Positions 26,153 to 33,962 of a DNA stretch of 64,000 nucleotides are shown in pieces (the stretch's first letter is position 1; each line of letters starts with the position of its first letter). The translations under genes were made by a program, and so were the position numbers. The notes below the pieces were generated by a model. It was not told the origin of the DNA, ran no database searches, and was given only the letters and a program-made list of their open reading frames with translations. Origin of the DNA: Capnocytophaga cynodegmi DSM 19736 (GTDB lineage: Bacteria; Bacteroidota; Bacteroidia; Flavobacteriales; Flavobacteriaceae); NCBI RefSeq assembly GCF_000379185.1, contig NZ_KB900707.1, forward strand, positions 1 to 64,000. Direction: 5' to 3'.

Positions 26153-27547
26153 ATGAAAAAGTATATAACTATTTTAGCTGTTGCTTCTATTGCTTTTACA
26201 TCGTGCAATAAAGAGTGGACAGAAACAGAATCAAAGGCTTCTGAATTTGAAGAAGTTGCTCTTAGTGATTTGAGAGAGAAGCGTGATAATGCTAAGTGGC
26301 AGGCAGAAGCCGAACGAACAGAAGAAAACAGGAGAGTTCTAGATGCTTATTGGGCACAATTGCGCGAATACAAACAAAAAGCTTGGCTAAATACAGGAGA
26401 AGAAGGCGGACAAGTACCAATGGTGTACTATTGGTTTGATGGGTCTTCTTGGAAAGCTGCTAATGGGATTGCACGTGGATGGCTACAATCTGTGCCTGAC
26501 TCAGTAACAGCGGTATCTATTTGGGGAGGTCTTGGAGGTTTACATCCAAAAGACTTAGATGCCAATCGAAAGAAAGACGCTGAAATATTCCAGAAAAAGG
26601 GAGGAGCTATCTTGATGTGTTGGCAGACTCCAAGCGTTGGAACTTCTTTGCCAGGTAAAAAAGGTGATGAAAAAAGTAATGGACATAAATACTTCCGTGA
26701 AAAATATCCTTTTAGCGAAAATTATGCTCAGTGGCCACAAATATATGCCCGTGAGCTTTCACGTTACATCATTGCTTTAGGTTTTGACGGATACGATGTG
26801 GATTGGGAAACTTGCGGTGACCACGGAAGTGTAAGTGAAGAAGGAACACCTCTGATGATTTCAAAAAATAATTATGAGAACATAGCTAATTTTGTAAAGG
26901 AAATGGCTAAGTATTTCGGCCCTGTTGGTGAACATCATCACGTAAAAACACAAGCAGAAAGAGAAGCTAACTTAAAGGCTTTATTTGATGCTTCAACTGA
27001 AGGATTTCACCCTAATGAAAAAGAATTTATTGATGATTTTAAACCCTATGTACCGTCGGATTATTTAACAAGAAGGTATTATTTTTGTGCAGACGTTCCT
27101 TGTGATATAGCACCTATATTTGGTCATAACTCTCAAACACCTCTTTTGATAGCTGATAATCCTTTTGCTATTTATTTTGATAAACACTTCATGCAAGATT
27201 ACACGAGAAATGGTGTAAATACTTCTGGGGCTTTTCCTCCAATGTTGGGTGGACCAAATTATAATTCAACTAGTGCAAATTTCCAAGCAGGAGGATTTAG
27301 CGTAATGATAGGTAAAGGAAAAGACGTTAAAGCTAGAAAAGTATGGGGCTTAGGAGCTTATCACGGACAAAGTGATTTTCCTGTAACAAGCGAAAGTGAT
27401 GCAAACTTTAAAAAGTATTTACAAGAGAACAATCTTAAAAGAAAATACTTACACTATGCTTGGACACGTGAAGCAATCCGTATTGCAGATCCACGACCTG
27501 ATTATTCAGGCTATGTCGAAAAAGAACCTTATATCATTACACCTTAA
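26153..27547 (+). CDS. gpdG: GH18 endo-beta-N-acetylglucosaminidase lipoprotein (GpdG-like)
   Basis: A surface glycosidase that would cut between the two core GlcNAc residues of N-linked glycans. The GH18 catalytic signature DxxDxDxE is intact as DGYDVDWE (about residues 212-219), where the last glutamate is the acid and the preceding aspartate assists. The ATG at 26153 gives a clean lipoprotein signal (MKKYITILAVASIAFTSC). An ATG at 26147 overlaps the SusD stop and would only add two residues. The +1 cysteine is followed by NKEWTE, close to the surface-export motif. EndoF/BT_3987-like enzymes are the nearest family I can name. The exact glycan type is not predictable here. Confidence 0.85.
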   Translation: MKKYITILAVASIAFTSCNKEWTETESKASEFEEVALSDLREKRDNAKWQAEAERTEENRRVLDAYWAQLREYKQKAWLNTGEEGGQVPMVYYWFDGSSWKAANGIARGWLQSVPDSVTAVSIWGGLGGLHPKDLDANRKKDAEIFQKKGGAILMCWQTPSVGTSLPGKKGDEKSNGHKYFREKYPFSENYAQWPQIYARELSRYIIALGFDGYDVDWETCGDHGSVSEEGTPLMISKNNYENIANFVKEMAKYFGPVGEHHHVKTQAEREANLKALFDASTEGFHPNEKEFIDDFKPYVPSDYLTRRYYFCADVPCDIAPIFGHNSQTPLLIADNPFAIYFDKHFMQDYTRNGVNTSGAFPPMLGGPNYNSTSANFQAGGFSVMIGKGKDVKARKVWGLGAYHGQSDFPVTSESDANFKKYLQENNLKRKYLHYAWTREAIRIADPRPDYSGYVEKEPYIITP

Positions 27548-27558
27548 TTTTTACTAAA

Positions 27559-28821
27559 ATGAGAAAAGCAATAAAATTAGCTATGTTAGCCCTTACATTG
27601 GGCGTTATAGGATGTCAGGAAAAATTAGATACTATCAATACAGATGTAGAAAAAAATCCAAGCGGAGTATTTTTACATATGAATACTAAGACTGCCGTTT
27701 TGAAAATACCAAAATCAACTGAGGGAGGACAAGTATTTACAGAAATACGTATGTCGGGGTTGGCAAATAAAGACGTACAAGCCACCATTTCCGTAGTCGA
27801 TTTCTTGGAGGAATACAATAAAGCTAACAATACTCGATTTCGGTTTTTACCCATTTCAGAGTATGAACTTTATGAAGTTGATAATCCTACGAATATTTCT
27901 TCCAATGGTAACCTAACAGTTACTATCAAAGCTGGGCAAATTTTTGAAAAAGTAGGTGTGCGTGTTAAACCTCTTAATGAAAAAGAGTATCCTATTGGAG
28001 TAAACTATAGTATTCCATTAAAAATTACAGGTACTTCTGCAAAACAAGTTTTGAGTGAAGACAAAGCTCTTATTTCTTTCGAACGTCCTTTTAAAACTTC
28101 TGTAGCAGAAATAAAACAGGGACATGCCATTGTCGTAAAATTAGCTCCTGAGGTAGAAGAAAGTGAAGAAATCACAGTACAGGGGCAATTTATGTGGAAA
28201 GCTTGGCATGCATATTCAGGATCAACAATGAATATGAGTGTTATGGGAATAGGTCCTTATACACGTATTTTCCCTGATCAACTTCAAGTAAAAGACGGAG
28301 GAGGAGATAACCCTGATGACAAAGCAAAATACAATTTTGAGCTTAACAAATGGCATCAAATTACATTTACTTGTAAAGACAGCTATTTCAAAGTGTACGT
28401 TGACGGAAAGCTAATACACACTTTCCAAAGAACAGGAGTTAAGCTTTCTAAAGAAATGCATATCCCAATTGAAAATCCTCAAACCTCATATTCAACAAAC
28501 CGTTACTTCAGAGAGTTTCGTTTGTGGAACAGGGCGTTAACTGAAGCAGAAATAGCAGCTAATGTGTATTTACCTGTTGATCCTGAAAGTGAAGGACTTG
28601 TTGCATATCTTCCTATAAATGAAGATACCAAATTTGAAGATAAATCGAAATATAATAACGAGGTAATTTTTAGAAAAGGAACTGGAGGAACTAAAGGAAT
28701 TCAGGATGGAGATAGTTGGCACATAGATGTTAAGTACGATGATTTTAAAGTAGAGTGGACAAAAAATGTAAAATTTCCATCGCCTGAAGGACATACAGGA
28801 TTGTATATTGAAGAGGATTAA
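27559..28821 (+). CDS. gpdE: DUF1735 plus LamG-type lipoprotein (GpdE-like)
   Basis: A 420-residue lipoprotein (lipobox VIGC). The N-terminal half (about residues 40-170) is a DUF1735-type beta domain that commonly accompanies GH18 enzymes in Bacteroidota. The C-terminal half (about 190-390) is a laminin-G/concanavalin-like lectin fold, shown by NKWHQITFTCKDSYFKVYVD, REFRLWNRALTEAEIAAN and the segment GLVAYLPINEDTKFEDKS. It has no catalytic motif, so binding of glycans or glycoproteins is likely. It starts 11 bases after the GH18 gene in the same operon. The +1 cysteine is followed by QEKLD, a weaker form of the export motif. Confidence 0.78.
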   Translation: MRKAIKLAMLALTLGVIGCQEKLDTINTDVEKNPSGVFLHMNTKTAVLKIPKSTEGGQVFTEIRMSGLANKDVQATISVVDFLEEYNKANNTRFRFLPISEYELYEVDNPTNISSNGNLTVTIKAGQIFEKVGVRVKPLNEKEYPIGVNYSIPLKITGTSAKQVLSEDKALISFERPFKTSVAEIKQGHAIVVKLAPEVEESEEITVQGQFMWKAWHAYSGSTMNMSVMGIGPYTRIFPDQLQVKDGGGDNPDDKAKYNFELNKWHQITFTCKDSYFKVYVDGKLIHTFQRTGVKLSKEMHIPIENPQTSYSTNRYFREFRLWNRALTEAEIAANVYLPVDPESEGLVAYLPINEDTKFEDKSKYNNEVIFRKGTGGTKGIQDGDSWHIDVKYDDFKVEWTKNVKFPSPEGHTGLYIEED

Positions 28822-28852
28822 ATAGTATTTTAGAAAATTGATTGTAAAGAAG

Positions 28853-30277
28853 ATGATAAAAAAAGTCATTTATACAATAATTACCATAGGTCTATTTTTA
28901 TCTTGTAACAAGGACGAAATCGTGGTTGAAAAAAACAATAGTACCAATTGGGGGATTGATAAAAAGATAATAGACGATGATATCCGTAATCGTATTGGAT
29001 ATGACCCTCGTTTTGAGTACATTCGTTTTAAAGAAACAGTAATTGATGCACCTATGCTTTCTTTAGGTGAGATTCCTTTAACTGGTCAGTACACGTACCA
29101 AGTTGTTTTTGAAAAAATTGGAGGTAATATCTCAGAAGATTTGCAAGTAACTATTAGTTACGATGCTTCTCTTTATGAGAAAATAAAAGGAGATTACTCA
29201 GGCTTTGAATTAGGAGAAACCTCATTAGTAAAAGTCCTCCAGTCAACAAAAACAATGACGAAAGGTACAGATGATGTAACTTTTGATCTTACTATCAACA
29301 ATGGCTATAAGTTAGATAAAAAGTTTGTTATTCCTTTTTCAGTAAAAATGAATAATGAAAATGTCAAGGGAATTAGCAATAAGGACTATTTTGTAGTTAA
29401 AATTTTTCCAGAACAGGTTGAGTTAAAACCAATAAGTACAGAAATCGAGAAAACGATATTTCTTAAGAATGGAACTCTTTCAACAAATTCAACAGAAGTA
29501 GGGGTTACTTTTCGTAGTACTAAGGGGATGTTATCTGGTGTTAAAATAGGTTTGATTCGTGATGATAGTGTAAATCTAACAGATGGTCAGGTGTTAGTAC
29601 CTAAAGCTATTGAAGGGACATTACCTAAAGTTGATTTTTCAGGAAGTGAACAAACACTAAACTTTAATTTAGATATAAGCAAATTGAATTCTGAATTAGG
29701 AGTTTACGTATTGCCTCTGAAATGGGTACTATATGATAGTAATGGAAAATCCTATGATTTAGGTAACAACAAGATATCTATCCGTATTGTAGTTAAAAGA
29801 AGTGAGTTGACACAAAATGAGGAAAACTCACAGGGTTCTCATAACGAACATCCGCTTGGAAAGTTGATTACGGATAAGCCAAACATTGCTTTTTCTTACT
29901 ACGATGATACAGATACTGGTAACGATGAAAGAATGTTGGACGGAGATTATAATGAAACAACTTATTTCAGAGGAGGACCTGATCAATATCTTACTTTCAT
30001 TTTTGATTCTGTAAAAAACATCAAATCTGTTCGTTTTAAAATGAAATCTACTCATGGTATGACAAGGTGTAACGTATATGGAGCACAAGATGAAGATGGG
30101 TATGATTCAAAAGAACAAGGTTGGGCAGATTTTACTGAGGAAGGAGAATTTTATACAATTACTTTTAAAGAAGCAATACCTGTTAAACATCTATATTTTA
30201 CAAACTTTACCTCAAACACGAGGGGAGGAATGTTCGCTTGGTTTGAAATTTACGAAGTTGACTTCTACGAAGAATAA
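28853..30277 (+). CDS. gpdF: DUF1735/discoidin-like surface lipoprotein (GpdF-like)
   Basis: A 474-residue lipoprotein. The ATG at 28853 gives the signal MIKKVIYTIITIGLFLSC; an in-frame TTG at 28838 is less likely. The mature start CNKDE fits the surface-export motif K-(D/E)2 well. The N-terminal part (WGIDKKIIDDDIRNRIGYDP) and DUF1735-like middle are shared with two paralogues downstream. The C-terminal 130 residues look like a discoidin (F5/8 type C) carbohydrate-binding fold ending in WFEIYEVDFYEE. It is the last gene of the tight run that starts at 21347. A long hairpin follows. Confidence 0.72.
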   Translation: MIKKVIYTIITIGLFLSCNKDEIVVEKNNSTNWGIDKKIIDDDIRNRIGYDPRFEYIRFKETVIDAPMLSLGEIPLTGQYTYQVVFEKIGGNISEDLQVTISYDASLYEKIKGDYSGFELGETSLVKVLQSTKTMTKGTDDVTFDLTINNGYKLDKKFVIPFSVKMNNENVKGISNKDYFVVKIFPEQVELKPISTEIEKTIFLKNGTLSTNSTEVGVTFRSTKGMLSGVKIGLIRDDSVNLTDGQVLVPKAIEGTLPKVDFSGSEQTLNFNLDISKLNSELGVYVLPLKWVLYDSNGKSYDLGNNKISIRIVVKRSELTQNEENSQGSHNEHPLGKLITDKPNIAFSYYDDTDTGNDERMLDGDYNETTYFRGGPDQYLTFIFDSVKNIKSVRFKMKSTHGMTRCNVYGAQDEDGYDSKEQGWADFTEEGEFYTITFKEAIPVKHLYFTNFTSNTRGGMFAWFEIYEVDFYEE

Positions 30278-30541
30278 AATAACAGATGTTAATGAGTAAA
30301 ACTTATTAATCTTTATGAAGAAAAATGTTTCGTTTATTTAGCAGAGTTTTTATTATTTAAATTGTTGGATATAGTGAGACATTTTTCTTCTAAATTTTGA
30401 AAAACCTCTAAAAAGAACTTGTCTGTAAGCAGTAAAATCTTTACTTAACTACAAGCAAAAAGTTTCTTTTACAATGGTTGGATATATTAAATATCATAAA
30501 AATGTCAAACGAAGAAATCGTGTGACCTAAAATAATTTACA
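30278..30541. other. 264-base spacer after gpdF with long hairpin
   Basis: No gene is seen. A hairpin with a 15-bp near-perfect stem (30317-30331 with 30376-30390) and a 44-base loop sits here, followed by TTTTGAAAAA near 30397. This same word follows the hairpins after both paralogues, so it belongs to the duplicated unit. No TAnnTTTG promoter was found before the next gene. Confidence 0.5.
30317..30390 (+). terminator. long-loop hairpin after gpdF
   Basis: Stem GAAGAAAAATGTTTC (30317-30331) pairs with 30376-30390 with one mismatch. There is only a modest T-run after it, so it could be a terminator, an RNA stabiliser, or a processing site that lowers expression of the genes behind it. Confidence 0.4.
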
Positions 30542-30859
30542 ATGAAGACACATATTTTAAAAACTACAGTTTTATCTCTTTTGTGTGTAGGCTTCTTTAA
30601 TTCTTGTAATAAAGATGAAATTACAGTTGAAAAGAACAATAGCATCACTTGGGAGATTGATAAAAAAATAATTGACGATGATATTCGCACTCGCATCGGA
30701 TATGACCCACGCGAACAACAAGTCTATTTTTATAAGTCGGAGACAGACATGCCTATGTTTTCTCTTTCAACACTAACAATTTCAAATGAGAATAAAGTCA
30801 ATGCTGTTTTAAACTTTACAAATAAAGTTGAAAAAGAGTTTAAAGCTTCTTTAATCTAT
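30542..30859 (+). repeat. duplicated 5-prime block, copy 1
   Basis: About 318 bases nearly identical (8 differences counted) to 32093-32410. A second block (about 30970-31135, matching 32521-32686) is similarly conserved, while the 110 bases between are only about 78 percent identical. Confidence 0.85.
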
Positions 30860-31939
30860 GATCCTACATTATATGAATCTCTCAAAGAACAATATCCTGA
30901 TTATCAATTAGGAGCAGAAGATTTAGTATCCATTTCAAAACCAGAAATAACAATCACTCAGGGAAGTAGGACTGCAAGTTTTGAGCTTTCAACACAAAAC
31001 AGAAGTGATTTTGATAAGCAAGTAATACTACCTTTTTCATTGAAAATAATAGGTGATGATAGTGTTAAAATTCTTAAAGGTAGCGAGTTTTTCGTGGTAA
31101 AGATTTTCCCTAAAGGAATAACATTAAAAATTAATCATCCGTATATTAATAAAACTGTTAATATAGACGCTGTTACGGGAGAGGCTTCTTTTCAAAATCC
31201 AAATGTAAGTTTTACAATCACGTCTGACAAGGGCATTCCTCAAGACATTTCGCTAGGTTTGGTGCGTGATGAAGATGGAATAATTGCACCCGAAGGTATA
31301 GAAGGAACGATTGAAAAAGTAGCTTTCAAAGATTTAACAAAGGCTGAAATTTCTTTTGAACTACAAAATGCCAATAGCATAACAAGAAGAACTATTTTAC
31401 CTCTGAAAGTAGTTATTTACGGTGCAGATGGCAAAGAATATCCTACAGGCTTAAAAACAAGTATACGTCTTTATCCAGAAATAGTGTATCCTAAAGATTT
31501 CTTAGTAGGCTCTAACTCAATGGAAACTCCTTCTGGTACAAAAATTAGTGATATTTCTGGACCTTTTGGTAGCTACTTAAACATAGGTAACAGAGAAGGT
31601 TTTGAAAAAATGTCAGACGGAAATGAAAATACTTTTGGCAGTTTCTCAAATGATAATGTTATGTGGGGTGGAGATGAAGAACTAAGATTTAACTTTGTGG
31701 CAAACAAAAAAGTGAAAACAATTCGTCTCAAAATGGATCCATCTACTCCTACTGATCAAATAGTTATAAACGTGGGTCGTGAACGTATGGGAACAGCTAC
31801 CTTTAGTTCTACCGATAATTGGTATGTGATTACGTTCAAAAGTGCTGTTTCTCTATCAAATCTTACAATGCATGGCTTCACAAGAGGAGGACAAAAATCT
31901 TATTTTAAAATCTACGAAATAGAATTCTACGGAGAGTAG
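30542..31939 (+). CDS. GpdF-like surface lipoprotein, paralogue 1
   Basis: A 465-residue lipoprotein with lipobox GFFNSC and mature start CNKDE, the surface-export motif. The segment WEIDKKIIDDDIRTRIGYDP is shared with gpdF. The N-terminal 105 codons and codons about 144-198 are about 97-98 percent identical in DNA to paralogue 2, but the stretch between them and the C-terminal half differ clearly. The C-terminus (FKIYEIEFYGE) is the same discoidin-like type as gpdF. It likely binds glycans or host proteins at the surface together with the Gpd complex; this is inference from the family and position. Confidence 0.72.
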   Translation: MKTHILKTTVLSLLCVGFFNSCNKDEITVEKNNSITWEIDKKIIDDDIRTRIGYDPREQQVYFYKSETDMPMFSLSTLTISNENKVNAVLNFTNKVEKEFKASLIYDPTLYESLKEQYPDYQLGAEDLVSISKPEITITQGSRTASFELSTQNRSDFDKQVILPFSLKIIGDDSVKILKGSEFFVVKIFPKGITLKINHPYINKTVNIDAVTGEASFQNPNVSFTITSDKGIPQDISLGLVRDEDGIIAPEGIEGTIEKVAFKDLTKAEISFELQNANSITRRTILPLKVVIYGADGKEYPTGLKTSIRLYPEIVYPKDFLVGSNSMETPSGTKISDISGPFGSYLNIGNREGFEKMSDGNENTFGSFSNDNVMWGGDEELRFNFVANKKVKTIRLKMDPSTPTDQIVINVGRERMGTATFSSTDNWYVITFKSAVSLSNLTMHGFTRGGQKSYFKIYEIEFYGE

Positions 31940-31965
31940 AAAAAACAGGTAAAAAATATTTATGA

Positions 31966-32024
31966 AAAAATCTCACCTATAGAAATAAACTATCAACACA
32001 TTTTTACTTCTGTGAGTGAGATTT
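31966..32024 (+). terminator. hairpin after GpdF-like paralogue 1
   Basis: AAAAATCTCACCTATAGAA-type arm pairs with TTCTGTGAGTGAGATTTT across a loop of about 20 bases. A near copy lies at 33527-33585, so the hairpin is part of the duplicated unit. It may terminate or stabilise the upstream mRNA. Confidence 0.5.
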
Positions 32025-32092
32025 TATTTATCATAAGAATTTTTGAAAAATTATGGGTAGAACATACAAATGTATAATCTAAAAAAAATACA

Positions 32093-32410
32093 ATGAAGAC
32101 ACATATTTTAAAAACTACAGTTTTATCTCTTTTGTGTGTAGGCTTCTTTAATTCTTGTAATAAAGATGAAATTACAGTTGAAAAGAACAATAGCACCGCT
32201 TGGGAGATTGATAAAAAAATTATTGACGATGATATTCGCACTCGCATCGGATATGACCCACGTGAACAACAAGTCTATTTTTATAAGTCGGAGACAGACA
32301 TTCCTATGTTTTCTCTTTCAACACTGACAATTTCAAATGAGAATAAAGTCAATGCTGTTTTGAACTTTACAAATAAAGTTGAAAAAGAATTTAAAGCTTC
32401 TTTAGTGTAT
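32093..32410 (+). repeat. duplicated 5-prime block, copy 2
   Basis: Near-identical partner of 30542-30859 at a constant offset of 1551 bases. Identity starts at the ATG and stops abruptly inside the gene, which suggests recent exchange limited to this segment. Confidence 0.85.
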
Positions 32411-33502
32411 GACCCAACATTATATGAGAGTCTTAAGGAACAATACTCTGATTATGAGTTAGGAACAAAGGATTTAGTATCTATTACGCAATCAGAAATA
32501 ACAATTGCTCCTGGAAGTAGGACTGCAAGTTTTGAGCTTTCAACACAAAACAGAAGCGATTTTGATAAGCAAGTAATACTACCTTTTTCATTGAAAGTAA
32601 TAGGTGATGATAGTGTTAAAATTCTTAAAGGTAGCGAGTTTTTCGTGGTAAAGATTTTCCCTAAAGAAATAACATTAAAAATTAATCGCACATATACTGT
32701 TAAAAGTGTCCATATAGATGCCGTTACAGGGGAATTCTCTTTCCCTGATCCAGAAGTAAGTTTTACAATTACTTCTGATAAAGGCATTCCTCAAGATATT
32801 TCTCTAGGATTGGTACGTGATGGAGAAGCAGAACTTGCCCCTGAAGGCATAGAAGGCACCATTAAAAGAGTATCTTTCAGAGATTTAACAAAAGTTGAAA
32901 TTTCTTTTGAACCGCAAAATGCCAGTAGCATAACAAAAAGAACTATTTTACCTTTGAAAGTAGTTATTTATGATGCAAATGGTACAGAATATCCTACAAA
33001 ATTAACAACCAGTGTACATTTCTATCCAACTGTGGTGTATCCTAAAGACTTTTTAGTGGGCTCAAACTCAGCTGATACTCCTTCAGGAACAAAAATTAGT
33101 GGAGTTTCTGGATATTTTGCTAGTTTCTTCAATGATGGAAATAGAGAAGGTTTCGAAAATATGTTAGATGGAGATGAAAATACTTTTGGTAGTTTTTCAA
33201 ATGATCAAGCTTTATTTGGAGAAGATGAAGAATTAAGATTTAAATTTCAAGAAAATAAAAAGGTGAAAACAATTCGTCTTAAAATGGATTCATCTACTCC
33301 TACTGATGAAATAATCATAAGTGACAACGCATCCATAACAAAACAACAAATAGGGGTAGTTTCCTTTAATACTAACAAAGATTGGTATGTTATAACATTA
33401 AAGTCCCCTCTATCATTGAAGGATTTTTCTTTCCATGGCTTCACACGAAGAGGACAAAGATCTAACTTTAAAATCTATGAAATAGAATTCTATGAAGAAT
33501 AG
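32093..33502 (+). CDS. GpdF-like surface lipoprotein, paralogue 2
   Basis: A 469-residue lipoprotein with the same signal peptide, lipobox (GFFNSC) and mature start CNKDE as paralogue 1. The domain layout is the same: a DUF1735-like N-terminal region, then a discoidin-like C-terminus ending in FKIYEIEFYEE. The C-terminal third differs from paralogue 1, with a short insertion near residue 430 (NASITKQQIG). Its separate start, short leader and own hairpin suggest it is a repeated cassette rather than a part of one tight operon. The ligand is unknown. Confidence 0.72.
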   Translation: MKTHILKTTVLSLLCVGFFNSCNKDEITVEKNNSTAWEIDKKIIDDDIRTRIGYDPREQQVYFYKSETDIPMFSLSTLTISNENKVNAVLNFTNKVEKEFKASLVYDPTLYESLKEQYSDYELGTKDLVSITQSEITIAPGSRTASFELSTQNRSDFDKQVILPFSLKVIGDDSVKILKGSEFFVVKIFPKEITLKINRTYTVKSVHIDAVTGEFSFPDPEVSFTITSDKGIPQDISLGLVRDGEAELAPEGIEGTIKRVSFRDLTKVEISFEPQNASSITKRTILPLKVVIYDANGTEYPTKLTTSVHFYPTVVYPKDFLVGSNSADTPSGTKISGVSGYFASFFNDGNREGFENMLDGDENTFGSFSNDQALFGEDEELRFKFQENKKVKTIRLKMDSSTPTDEIIISDNASITKQQIGVVSFNTNKDWYVITLKSPLSLKDFSFHGFTRRGQRSNFKIYEIEFYEE

Positions 33503-33526
33503 AAAATAAATTAGACTAATGTTTAT

Positions 33527-33585
33527 AAAAATCTCACTTGTGGAAGTAAAATATATTAATAGTTTATTTCTACAGGTGAGATTTT
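33527..33585 (+). terminator. hairpin after GpdF-like paralogue 2
   Basis: A 23-base arm starting AAAATCTCACTTGTGG pairs with a downstream arm ending AGGTGAGATTTT (20 of 23 positions). Copy of the hairpin after paralogue 1. Confidence 0.55.
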
Positions 33586-33927
33586 AATATTACTACGGAT
33601 TTTTTGAAAAACTACCCCTTTCCCTTTTAGAACTCTTTTTATTTCAGAGAACCACTATTTTGAAACTACCAAGAACATCATTTAAGTGAAGATAACAAAA
33701 CTAAAACCTCAAAGTCTTGTAAAAACTAAAGTAGTAAGTTAAGTTAAGATAACTTCGATTCAATATTTTCTTCCTAATACTATTACAACAAGCAATACTT
33801 ATTGAAAAAATCTCTTTCCTCAAAAAAATAAACTCTTATTTATCAGCAAATTACAAAAATAGTTTTTTACATTTCAAAAAAATTCACATTAATTAAGCAA
33901 ATACATTTACTTTTCACATAAATTAAC

Positions 33928-33935
33928 TACCTTTG
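33928..33935 (+). promoter_or_regulatory. possible -7 box of the M81 lipoprotein gene
   Basis: TACCTTTG matches TAnnTTTG, 27 bases before the ATG. No TTTG or TTG at the right distance upstream. Confidence 0.45.
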
Positions 33936-33962
33936 TAATGTTAAACCAAATTTCTTTTTTCT

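Larger units (their letters stand above)
33503..33962. other. 460-base intergenic region before the M81 lipoprotein gene
   Basis: AT-rich. It contains the third copy of the hairpin plus TTTTTGAAAAA unit, then about 280 bases with no gene or structure that I recognise, and a -7 box at 33928-33935. Confidence 0.6.

Noticed and set aside
30542-32410. Near-identical blocks as ends of a transposon
   Set aside because: The repeats are direct, begin at start codons, and enclose only lipoprotein genes. There is no transposase, so tandem duplication with gene conversion explains them better.
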